From an uncultured Lachnospiraceae bacterium (GTDB taxonomy: Bacteria > Bacillota > Clostridia > Lachnospirales > Lachnospiraceae), in assembly GCA_902782815.1 (NCBI GenBank), contig CACZOS010000036.1, forward strand, positions 1 through 9,216: a DNA stretch of 9,216 bases, given 5' to 3'. The position numbers and the translations under genes are program-made. The notes under the pieces were generated by a model. The model did not search any database, was not told where the DNA came from, and worked only from the letters and a program-made list of their open reading frames with translations. How positions within the stretch are numbered: position 1 is the stretch's first letter; every line of letters starts with the position of its first letter. Below, in pieces: positions 1-5,902 of this stretch.

Positions 1-333
1 ATCTCTGAGGAACTTGGCCGGAAGGGATATAATATGTATGATCCCACAGTACTGATTATCCCCTCCAACCTGAGGGACAGTAAGTTCGGTAAGGAGGATG
101 ATGCCTGTGCTCTGCTGAATATTTTCCTTGCTGCCCACTCCTTCGGTGTAGGATCCTGCTGGATCAATCAGCTGCAGGGAATTTGTGACACCGAAAGAAT
201 CCGCCCGGTGCTGACCGGCATGGGTATCCCGAAAGACCATGTGGTTTACGGAATGGCCGCTTTGGGCTATCAGGACGGGGACGGAGGAATCCATGAGTAC
301 GAACGTAAGGGAGAAGTGACCTATATCCGTTGA
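1..333 (+). CDS. nitroreductase family protein, C-terminal part (5' end outside window)
   Basis: The reading frame is open from the first base of the window, so the gene begins upstream; 110 codons are visible before the TGA at 331. The visible part has the look of the C-terminal half of an FMN-dependent nitroreductase: an acidic stretch followed by a helix LLNIFLAAHSFGVGSCWI, which in this family packs near the flavin, then a helix containing a proline-lysine turn, and the closing VVYGMAALGYQDG strand (family endings are typically of the form 'xxGYP'). Such enzymes reduce nitroaromatics, quinones or flavins using NAD(P)H in the cytoplasm. The substrate cannot be told from the fragment. The FMN-binding N-terminal arginine motif is not in the window. 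The gene runs into a hairpin at 381-414. Family assignment is fairly sure; specific function is not. Confidence 0.8.
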   Translation: MSEELGRKGYNMYDPTVLIIPSNLRDSKFGKEDDACALLNIFLAAHSFGVGSCWINQLQGICDTERIRPVLTGMGIPKDHVVYGMAALGYQDGDGGIHEYERKGEVTYIR

Positions 334-380
334 GGCTGCGGTTAATCCGGCGGCCGGGAGCCGAAAACTATATGCGCAGA

Positions 381-414
381 AAAACAGACTGCCGTGAGGA
401 CAGTCTGTTTTTTT
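381..414. terminator. hairpin terminator shared by convergent genes
   Basis: AAAACAGACTG (381-391) and CAGTCTGTTTT (401-411) form a perfect 11-bp stem with a 9-nt loop. The T run continues to 414, giving a good rho-independent terminator for the plus-strand nitroreductase gene. On the minus strand the run is four T's at the hairpin foot, so it may also stop the convergent kinase transcript, whose stop lies 60 bp away. Confidence 0.85.
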
Positions 415-473
415 CTGTAAACATAATGTTTTTTAGTGACACCGCGAAATGTCTGTTCTAAGAGCAGAAAGCT

Positions 474-1397
474 TTATGCTCTCTCTGCGTAGAATGCGTC
501 GATGGCATCCTTCATGGGAAGTGAGGGCTGGGCGCCAAGGCTCTGTACGGAGATGGCCGCAGCGGCACTGGCATATCTTGCCGCCTCGATGATATCGCCG
601 GTCTCGGCATATCTCATAACCAGAACACCTGTGAAGCAGTCGCCTGCAGCGGTGGGATCCACAGCGTCCACCTTGAAGGTGGGAACCATCTGGGCGATGC
701 CTTCGCCGTAAATATAAGATCCCTTATCTCCCATCTTCAATACAACATATTTACAGTTGCAGCGTTCTTTCAGGATCTTGCTTGCCGCCAGACAGGTCTC
801 GTCGTCAACCGGCAGAATGCCAACCAGAGCGTCCGTCTCTGTCTCATTGGGAGAAAGGATGGTGATTCCCTGGAATTTCTCGATAGGATAGGACTGGGCG
901 GGACCGCAGTCAAGGCAGGTGATCATCCCTTTTGCCTTGGCAAGCTCAAATGCTTTGACATTGGACTCCAGAGGGATCTCCAGCTGCATCATTACAGCAT
1001 CGTAGTCTTTGCCTTCAAATGCCTTCTCGATATCCTCAGGTGTGGTGTCCATATTGCCGGCAACATAGATGGCAATACGGTTCATGCCGTCTTCCTCAAG
1101 CATGATCACGGCCATGCCTGTGCTGGAGCCTTCCTTAAGGTTGCAGTTGGTAATGTCGATACCTGCATCCACCAACATACCCCTTAAGGCCTCGCCGTTG
1201 GCATCCTGTCCTAAAGTACAGCAGACGGAAACATCAGCGCCTGCTCTTGCCGCTGCCACAGCGGAGTTGCTTCCCTTGCCGCCTCCTGCGGTGGAATAGG
1301 ATGTTCCGAGAATACTCTCACTGGGATGAGGTACCCTGGGCATCTGAAGAATCAGATCCATCATAATACTGCCTGCCATTAATATTTTTGCTGCCAT
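474..1397 (-). CDS. PfkB/ribokinase-family carbohydrate kinase
   Basis: A 307-residue protein, the usual length for ribokinase-type sugar kinases, which phosphorylate a sugar or nucleoside with ATP in the cytoplasm. Visible family features in order: an N-terminal strand AAKILMAGSIMMDLIL; the substrate-side glycine motif GGGKGSN at about residues 38-44 (ribokinase signature 1 is GGKGxNQA); a middle segment LSPNETETDAL typical of the family; and the C-terminal anion-hole motif DPTAAGDCFTG at about 247-257, with Asp253 the expected catalytic base. The usual GAGD reads AAGD here, a variant seen in the family. The order of motifs and the length favour ribokinase over fructokinase, but no transporter or isomerase neighbour confirms the substrate. 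The start is supported by AAAGGGGG about 10 bp upstream (1408-1415). It is transcribed alone from the promoter at 1464-1492 and is divergent from the DUF134 operon. Confidence 0.88.
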   Translation of the reverse strand: MAAKILMAGSIMMDLILQMPRVPHPSESILGTSYSTAGGGKGSNSAVAAARAGADVSVCCTLGQDANGEALRGMLVDAGIDITNCNLKEGSSTGMAVIMLEEDGMNRIAIYVAGNMDTTPEDIEKAFEGKDYDAVMMQLEIPLESNVKAFELAKAKGMITCLDCGPAQSYPIEKFQGITILSPNETETDALVGILPVDDETCLAASKILKERCNCKYVVLKMGDKGSYIYGEGIAQMVPTFKVDAVDPTAAGDCFTGVLVMRYAETGDIIEAARYASAAAAISVQSLGAQPSLPMKDAIDAFYAERA

Positions 1398-1463
1398 TAA
1401 GTAAAAACCCCCTTTACAAAAACTTTGTGTAAGATGTACAAAGCCGAATCATTATACAATTAA

Positions 1464-1492
1464 ATTTTATGCATTATTCTGATAAATGTCAA
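1464..1492 (-). promoter_or_regulatory. sigma-A promoter of the sugar kinase gene
   Basis: Read on the minus strand: -35 TTGACA (1492-1487), a 17-bp spacer, and -10 TAAAAT (1469-1464). This is 6/6 and 5/6 to consensus with ideal spacing. It would start transcription around 1457, about 60 bp before the kinase ATG. A TATAAT at 1456-1451 also exists but has no matching -35 at a proper distance. Confidence 0.8.
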
Positions 1493-1512
1493 GATGATCA
1501 AAGATGATAATC

Positions 1513-1527
1513 GTTCTGAATCAGAAC
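1513..1527. promoter_or_regulatory. 15-bp palindrome upstream of the kinase promoter, possible operator
   Basis: GTTCTGA-A-TCAGAAC is a perfect 7-1-7 inverted repeat. It lies about 20 bp upstream of the kinase -35 and about 70 bp upstream of the DUF134 -35, in the divergent intergenic region. The position suits an activator site or a repressor for the kinase gene. No regulator gene for it is in the window. Confidence 0.4.
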
Positions 1528-1595
1528 AGAATCTGCATCATTTTTACAACAGAAAGAACTTCTCTATAAAAAACCGATTGCAGACGGATACTCTG

Positions 1596-1617
1596 ATTAT
1601 TGACATATGTCAATAAT
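1596..1617. promoter_or_regulatory. operator 1: 22-bp perfect palindrome over the -35 of the DUF134 operon
   Basis: The 22 bases are a perfect inverted repeat centred between 1606 and 1607, with core TGACATATGTCA and AT-rich outer arms. The -35 hexamer TTGACA (1600-1605) lies inside it, so a bound protein would block sigma factor contact. The same 12-bp core recurs 34 bp downstream. The natural candidate ligand is the DUF134 protein encoded next door, by inference. Confidence 0.7.
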
Positions 1618-1628
1618 ATTGATATACT
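1600..1628 (+). promoter_or_regulatory. sigma-A promoter of the DUF134-polymerase-yolD operon
   Basis: -35 TTGACA (1600-1605), a 17-bp spacer, and -10 TATACT (1623-1628): 6/6 and 5/6 matches with optimal spacing. The predicted start near 1635 falls in operator 2. The promoter is intrinsically strong and is flanked by two copies of one palindrome, which suggests that it is normally repressed. Confidence 0.85.
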
Positions 1629-1632
1629 GATA

Positions 1633-1648
1633 TCTGACATATGTCAGA
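1633..1648. promoter_or_regulatory. operator 2: 16-bp perfect palindrome over the start site and RBS of the DUF134 gene
   Basis: TCTGACATATGTCAGA is a perfect palindrome centred between 1640 and 1641, with the same TGACATATGTCA core as operator 1. It covers the predicted transcription start and runs to the edge of the GAAAGGAG ribosome binding site (1647-1654). Centre-to-centre spacing to operator 1 is 34 bp, a little over three helical turns. Confidence 0.7.
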
Positions 1649-1658
1649 AAGGAGTATT

Positions 1659-2495
1659 ATGCCAAGACCAAGAAGATGCAGATGTATTGAAAGCTATCCG
1701 GATTACTGGAGTTTTGCCCCGCAGGAGGCAGAACTGCGGTATACAGAGCCTGAGGGTATCCTATCGGGGAATACTGCTCTGCGGGAAACGGTCATCATGG
1801 GGCTGGACGAATACGAGACCATCCGGCTGATTGACAGATATGGCTTAAACCAGGAACAATGTGCAGGGAAAATGGGTGTGGCCCGGACGACGGTGACTGC
1901 GATTTATAACAATGCCAGAAGGAAGATTGCAGAGGCATTGGTGGACGGCAAGATCCTCCGTATCGAAGGAGGGAACTACAGACTGGCTGAACAGAGCATC
2001 AGCAGCCTGCGATTGAAAGGAGAAAACACAATGAGAATAGCGGTAACGTATGAAAATGGAAATGTATTTCAGCATTTTGGAAGAACAGAACAGTTTAAGG
2101 TATATGATATTGAGGAAGGAAAGATAAAGGAAACACAGATTATCGATACCAACGGCAGCGGTCATGGCGCTCTGGCAGGATTCCTGAAAAATGCCCGGGC
2201 AGATTCTCTGATCTGCGGCGGAATCGGACATGGTGCCCGCTATGCACTGGCTGAGGCAGGAATCACTCTTTATGCGGGAGTTTCGGGACCGGCTGACCAG
2301 GCAGTGGAAAACTATTTAGGGGGTAAACTGCAGTTCAGTGAGGATGCAACTTGTGACCATCACGGCCATGGTCATGGAGAGGGCCACCACTGCGGTCATG
2401 GACATGGCCACGGTCATGGAGAAGGCCACCATTGCGGTCATGAAAAAAAACATGACTCCGGAAAAAAGGAGGGACACTGCTGTCATCATGAGTGA
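1659..2495 (+). CDS. DUF134 HTH domain fused to NifX/FeMo-co-type domain with His/Cys-rich tail
   Basis: The protein has 278 residues in three parts. Residues 1-110 are DUF134: the N-terminal MPRPRRCRCI motif, then LDEYETIRLIDRYGLNQEQ and a helix-turn-helix resembling sigma-70 region 4 (GKMGVARTTVTAIYNNARR), so DNA binding is expected. Residues 125-230 are a NifX/NifB-C-terminal type domain (MRIAVTYENGNVFQHFGRTEQF, then ICGGIGHGARYALAEAGI), a family that binds iron-sulfur or molybdenum-iron clusters. Residues 232-278 hold 17 His and 5 Cys. No nitrogenase genes are present, so nitrogen fixation is not implied. I chose ATG 1659 because GAAAGGAG precedes it (only 4 nt away) and it begins the DUF134 motif; the in-frame ATG at 1641 lies in operator 2 and has no RBS. 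The protein may be a metal- or cluster-sensing autoregulator (inference). Its stop overlaps the next start by 8 bp. Confidence 0.88.
   Translation: MPRPRRCRCIESYPDYWSFAPQEAELRYTEPEGILSGNTALRETVIMGLDEYETIRLIDRYGLNQEQCAGKMGVARTTVTAIYNNARRKIAEALVDGKILRIEGGNYRLAEQSISSLRLKGENTMRIAVTYENGNVFQHFGRTEQFKVYDIEEGKIKETQIIDTNGSGHGALAGFLKNARADSLICGGIGHGARYALAEAGITLYAGVSGPADQAVENYLGGKLQFSEDATCDHHGHGHGEGHHCGHGHGHGHGEGHHCGHEKKHDSGKKEGHCCHHE
2016..2033 (+). promoter_or_regulatory. internal in-frame ribosome binding site and ATG for a free NifX-like protein
   Basis: AAAGGAG (2016-2022) stands 8 nt before ATG 2031, which is exactly the first residue of the NifX-type domain (MRIAVTYENGN). There is no stop codon between the DUF134 part and this ATG, so ribosomes from 1659 read through while others could start here, giving a 154-residue second product. 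The site is better spaced than the one for the full-length start. Confidence 0.65.
2364..2442 (+). repeat. two-copy 42-bp tandem repeat encoding the His-rich tail
   Basis: Positions 2364-2400 and 2406-2442 match at 34 of 37 bases, with a 42-bp period. Each copy encodes a 14-residue unit of the form HGHGHGEGHHCGH. The differences are mostly third-position changes, so the peptide repeat is under selection or the duplication is fairly old. Such repeats can expand or contract by slippage or recombination. Confidence 0.75.
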
Positions 2496-3993
2496 CAGAT
2501 ATATCGCCATTGATCTGAAAAGTTTTTATGCATCGGTGGAGTGCCGGGAACTGGGACTTGATCCCCTGAACACCAATCTGGTGGTGGCAGACCGGTCACG
2601 TACGGAAAAGACCATCTGCCTGGCTGTTTCTCCCAGCCTCAAGGCCTATGGGATTTCCGGGAGAGCCAGACTCTTTGAGGTGGTACGTGAAGTAAAAAAA
2701 ATAAACAGGGACAGACTGGGAAGGACACCAGGGAAAGCCTTCTCGGGGAAATCCGTCCTTGCTTCGGAACTTGCCAAAGACCCTTCCCTGGAGCTGGACT
2801 ACCTTGTGGCTGTACCCCGTATGGCTCATTACATGGAATACTCCACCAGAATCTACAACATTTATCTGAAATATATCGCACCGGAGGATATCCATGTCTA
2901 TTCCATTGATGAAGTGCTGATCGACGCTTCCGACTATCTGAAGATTTACGGGATGACCGCCAGGGAACTTGCCATGAGGATGATCAGGGATGTCCTGGAG
3001 CAGACCGGAATCACTGCCACCGCCGGTATCGGAACCAATCTCTATCTGGCTAAGATTGCCATGGATATCGGGGCCAAGCACGTGGAGGCAGACAGAGACG
3101 GTGTCCGGATTGCCCGTCTGGATGAATTATCCTACCGTCGCCTTCTGTGGGGGCACAGACCCTTGACGGACTTCTGGCGGGTGGGGCGGGGGATTGCCCG
3201 GAAACTGGAGGAGCATGGGATGTATACCATGGGGGATGTGGCCAGGTGTTCCCTGGCAGATGAGGATCTTCTCTACAGACTGTTCGGGGTCAACGCGGAG
3301 CTGCTGATCGACCATGCCTGGGGATGGGAACCCTGTACCATGGATCTGATAAAATCCTATGAACCTGAAAACAGCTCATTTTCCGCCGGTCAGGTGCTCA
3401 TGTCCCCTTACGACTTCCAGAAGGCAAGAAATGTGGTTCATGAGATGGCTGATGCGGCTGCCCTTGATCTGGTGGCGAAAAGGATGGTTACCGACCAGAT
3501 CGTGCTCACCGTAAATTATGACAGGGAGAATCTGAAGGATGAAAAGATACGGAAGAAATATGAAGGGCAGATCAGGGAGGACCGGTACGGAAGGAAGGTT
3601 CCCGGACATGCTCACGGAACGGTCAATCTGAAAGGATATACTTCCTCCGGAAAAGAGATCTGCGGGGCTGTTCTTTCTCTGTACGATTCCATCGTGGACC
3701 CGGACCTGCTGGTCCGCAGGCTGAACCTTTCCCTCAACCATATCGTGGGGGAGGGCAGTAAGGAAGCGTCAGAACCCGTTTATGAACAACTGGATCTGTT
3801 TACGGATTATTCCGCTTTGGATAAAGACAAGGAGAAAGAAGAAAAAGAGGCTCAGAAGGAGCGGAAACTCCAGGAGGCCATGCTGTCCATTAAGGATAAG
3901 TTCGGGAAAAATGCCATCCTGAAGGGAACCAATTTTAAGGAAGGTGCCACAGGCCGTGAAAGAAACCGTCAGGTGGGAGGGCACAAAGCATGA
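2488..3993 (+). CDS. Y-family DNA polymerase (UmuC/DinB-like, translesion synthesis)
   Basis: A 501-residue protein. The first catalytic motif is IAIDLKSFYASVECRE with Asp9; the KSFYASVE form is typical of the Firmicute UmuC/UvrX-type branch. The second is VYSIDEVLIDAS with Asp141-Glu142. The thumb/HhH segment is FWRVGRGIARKLEEHGMYTMGDVA at about 228-252. QLDLF at 434-438 is a textbook beta-clamp binding peptide, followed by a highly charged stretch and a conserved-looking tail ending ERNRQVGGHKA. It should copy past lesions at stalled forks with low fidelity. The start at ATG 2488 is chosen because it begins the catalytic domain; AAAGGAGGG lies 14 nt upstream, a long spacing, so translation is probably coupled to the upstream gene, whose TGA overlaps it by 8 bp. 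An open frame extends 50 codons further upstream but is a shadow of the His repeat. Confidence 0.92.
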   Translation: MSDRYIAIDLKSFYASVECRELGLDPLNTNLVVADRSRTEKTICLAVSPSLKAYGISGRARLFEVVREVKKINRDRLGRTPGKAFSGKSVLASELAKDPSLELDYLVAVPRMAHYMEYSTRIYNIYLKYIAPEDIHVYSIDEVLIDASDYLKIYGMTARELAMRMIRDVLEQTGITATAGIGTNLYLAKIAMDIGAKHVEADRDGVRIARLDELSYRRLLWGHRPLTDFWRVGRGIARKLEEHGMYTMGDVARCSLADEDLLYRLFGVNAELLIDHAWGWEPCTMDLIKSYEPENSSFSAGQVLMSPYDFQKARNVVHEMADAAALDLVAKRMVTDQIVLTVNYDRENLKDEKIRKKYEGQIREDRYGRKVPGHAHGTVNLKGYTSSGKEICGAVLSLYDSIVDPDLLVRRLNLSLNHIVGEGSKEASEPVYEQLDLFTDYSALDKDKEKEEKEAQKERKLQEAMLSIKDKFGKNAILKGTNFKEGATGRERNRQVGGHKA

Positions 3994-4403
3994 GAAATTA
4001 TGAGGATATCATTCATCTGCCTCACTATGAGCCCAGGAATCATCCCAGGATGCCCCTTTACAAAAGAGCAGCTCAGTTCGCTCCGTTTTCCGCCCTGACG
4101 GGTTATGAAGATCAGGTTGAGGAAGCTGCCCGCCATGTAGAGTTCAGACAGGAGTTGTCGGAGGAGGAGATCTGCAGGATCAGTGAACAACTGATGGTCA
4201 TCAGGGATTCCCGCCAGCAGGAGCGGCAGATCAGGTTAAGATATTTTAAAAAGGATGAGAAAAAGGACGGAGGTTCCTTTCACGAAATCATGGGAATGGT
4301 GAAAAGAGTGGATGACTATAACAGGATCCTTGTGATGGAGGACGGACCGACCGTTCCTTTTCAGGATATCACGGAGATTGAGATCATATTTCCTTCTGAG
4401 TGA
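3990..4403 (+). CDS. YolD-like family protein
   Basis: A 137-residue protein whose N-terminal block, YEDIIHLPHYEPRNHPRMPL followed by YKRAAQFAPFSALTGYED, matches the YolD-like family. These small proteins are commonly encoded directly downstream of Y-family polymerases in Firmicutes, and their biochemical role is not settled. The C-terminal half forms a strand-rich segment (MGMVKRVDDYNRILVMEDGP through DITEIEIIF), consistent with a small beta-barrel fold. The ATG overlaps the polymerase stop as ATGA (3990-3993), so the two are translationally coupled. No strong terminator follows; the weak TGCTGA/TCAGCA inverted repeat after the stop has its T-rich stretch inside the loop, so some read-through into trpB is possible. 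Confidence 0.87.
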   Translation: MRNYEDIIHLPHYEPRNHPRMPLYKRAAQFAPFSALTGYEDQVEEAARHVEFRQELSEEEICRISEQLMVIRDSRQQERQIRLRYFKKDEKKDGGSFHEIMGMVKRVDDYNRILVMEDGPTVPFQDITEIEIIFPSE

Positions 4404-4463
4404 TGATTGAGCCTGCCTGCTGATGTCCTGTTTTTTCAGCATTGTTACAATATTTCTGGTTTT

Positions 4464-4494
4464 TTGTTCATTACCCGGAAATCTGTGTTATACT
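4464..4494 (+). promoter_or_regulatory. candidate promoter of the trpB-like gene
   Basis: -10 TATACT (4489-4494) is 5/6 to consensus. The best -35 is TTGTTC (4464-4469), only 4/6 and with a long 19-bp spacer, so the call rests mainly on the -10 and on position, 35 bp before the gene. I see no T-box or trp leader peptide in the 125 bp before the gene. Confidence 0.5.
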
Positions 4495-4528
4495 AGTGGG
4501 CAAGACCTGAAGAAAGGATGTAAATGAT

Positions 4529-5773
4529 ATGAACAAATACAGAGACTACGATAATTATCTGAAGGAATATCCCACCAACGACGGCTATTTCGGGAAGTAC
4601 GGCGGGAATTACCTTGATGATCCTGAGCTGATCAAGGCCTTTAATGAGTATGCCGAAGCCTATCATACCATTGCCCAGTCCGCCCAGTTTATCTCTGAAC
4701 TCAGGCGTATCCGGAGAGACTTCCAGGGACGTCCCACACCGGTCTATCATTGCCAGAATCTTTCCAATCTTCTGGGGAGGACACAGATTTATCTGAAGAG
4801 AGAAGACCTCAATCACACGGGTGCCCATAAACTGAATCACTGTATGGGAGAAGGCCTTCTGGCCAAATTTATGGGAAAGAAGAAACTCATAGCCGAGACC
4901 GGCGCCGGCCAGCACGGGGTTGCCCTGGCGACCGCTGCAGCCTATTTCGGCCTGGAGTGCGACATATATATGGGAGAGGTGGATATCGCCAAACAGGCTC
5001 CCAATGTGACCAGGATGAAGATCCTGGGGGCAAATGTAATCCCGGTAAGCTTCGGGTTAAAAACATTGAAAGAGGCTGTGGACGCTGCCTTTATGGCCTA
5101 TGCCAAAGAGTACAGGGAGGCCATCTACTGTATCGGTACGGCAGCCGGTCCCCATCCTTTCCCCCTCATGGTCCGCGATTTCCAGTATTGTGTAGGTGAG
5201 GAAGCCAGGGAACAGTTTATCTCTCAGACGGGACATCTGCCGGATCAGGTGGTGGCCTGTGTGGGTGGAGGATCCAATTCCATCGGCATGTTCACTCCCT
5301 TCCTGGCAGATCCTGTGGAGCTTGTGGGTGTTGAACCCCTGGGACGGGGTCCTGCCCTGGGTGATCACGCCGCCTCCATCACCTATGGAAAAGAGGGTGT
5401 GATGCATGGATTCAACAGCATAATGCTGGCAGACGAAAACGGGGATCCCGCACCGGTATACTCCAATGCCAGCGGGCTGGATTATCCCGCTGCCGGACCG
5501 GAACATGCCCTGCTCCATGAACTGGACCGGGTGAAATATACCACCATTTCCGATGAGGAAGCCATCGAGGCCCTTTTCCTTCTCTCCAGACATGAAGGCG
5601 TTATACCTGCTATTGAGAGTTCCCATGCCCTGGCCTACGCCATCAAAGTGGCCAGGACCGGCATGACCGGATCTATCCTGGTGAACCTTTCAGGAAGAGG
5701 AGACAAAGATCTTGATTTCGTGGTGGAAAACTACGGTTACGGCCCGGAATTCCTGGAGAAACTGAATAAATAA
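4529..5773 (+). CDS. trpB: tryptophan synthase beta chain, stand-alone copy
   Basis: A 414-residue fold-type II PLP enzyme that condenses indole with serine to make tryptophan. Seen in order: the N-terminal [16 protein letters not shown] block; [28 protein letters not shown] with the PLP lysine at 101; [17 protein letters not shown] with the catalytic glutamate at 123; the phosphate-binding GGGSNS loop at 246-251; and LSGRGDKD near the C-terminus. All catalytic residues are present. The usual HTGAHKINN reads [13 protein letters not shown], marking a divergent subgroup. No trpA or other trp gene is adjacent, and the unit is bounded by its own candidate promoter and a strong terminator. It may salvage indole, for example from gut tryptophanase producers (inference), or trpA may lie elsewhere. 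Start supported by AGAAAGGA 10 bp upstream. Confidence 0.9.
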   Translation: MNKYRDYDNYLKEYPTNDGYFGKYGGNYLDDPELIKAFNEYAEAYHTIAQSAQFISELRRIRRDFQGRPTPVYHCQNLSNLLGRTQIYLKREDLNHTGAHKLNHCMGEGLLAKFMGKKKLIAETGAGQHGVALATAAAYFGLECDIYMGEVDIAKQAPNVTRMKILGANVIPVSFGLKTLKEAVDAAFMAYAKEYREAIYCIGTAAGPHPFPLMVRDFQYCVGEEAREQFISQTGHLPDQVVACVGGGSNSIGMFTPFLADPVELVGVEPLGRGPALGDHAASITYGKEGVMHGFNSIMLADENGDPAPVYSNASGLDYPAAGPEHALLHELDRVKYTTISDEEAIEALFLLSRHEGVIPAIESSHALAYAIKVARTGMTGSILVNLSGRGDKDLDFVVENYGYGPEFLEKLNK

Positions 5774-5840
5774 GCTTAAGCCGGACCGATTGCCTGATTT
5801 GACGGTATTCTTTTCAGAGCAGAAAGAGAATGAGAATAAC

Positions 5841-5880
5841 AAAAGGCCAGTCCATCAGTATTGATGGACTGGCCTTTTCT
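5841..5880. terminator. bidirectional 17-bp hairpin terminator
   Basis: AAAAGGCCAGTCCATCA (5841-5857) pairs perfectly with 5862-5878 around a GTAT loop. A-runs at one foot and T-runs at the other make it usable from both strands, as expected between the convergent trpB-like gene (stop at 5773) and the minus-strand SufB-like gene (stop at 5903). Confidence 0.92.
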
Positions 5881-5902
5881 AATACTCATATTTACAATAA
5901 TC

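Noticed and set aside
1596..1648. Palindromes as LexA/SOS boxes controlling the polymerase
   Set aside because: The centre ACATATGT is shared with some Firmicute LexA sites, but the defining GAAC/GTTC half-sites are absent: the outer bases are TGAC and GTCA. Polymerase context alone is not enough to call a LexA box.
1600..1830. 76-codon open frame across the DUF134 start
   Set aside because: It starts inside the promoter, lacks an RBS and overlaps the clear DUF134 gene in a different frame.
1845..2231. 128-codon minus-strand frame within the DUF134-NifX gene
   Set aside because: Antisense shadow with no family features and no RBS; the plus-strand protein is recognisable throughout.
2364..2442. 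Short repeats as the start of a CRISPR array
   Set aside because: Only two adjoining copies inside a coding frame, without unique spacers. They encode the His-rich peptide.
2338..2487. 50-codon N-terminal extension of the Y-family polymerase
   Set aside because: It is the His-repeat DNA read in another frame, giving Met/Ala/Thr-rich low-complexity sequence. The catalytic domain starts exactly at ATG 2488.
1659..2495. Evidence for nitrogen fixation
   Set aside because: The NifX-type domain is widespread in non-diazotrophs, and no nifHDK, nifB radical-SAM part or other nif gene is in the window.
4420..4444. Terminator after the YolD-like gene
   Set aside because: TGCTGA and TCAGCA can pair, but the T-rich stretch lies in the loop and no T run follows the stem, so it is not a normal rho-independent terminator.
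5057..5626. 189-codon minus-strand frame inside trpB
   Set aside because: Mirror of a GC-biased coding region. The plus strand encodes an intact TrpB with all motifs.
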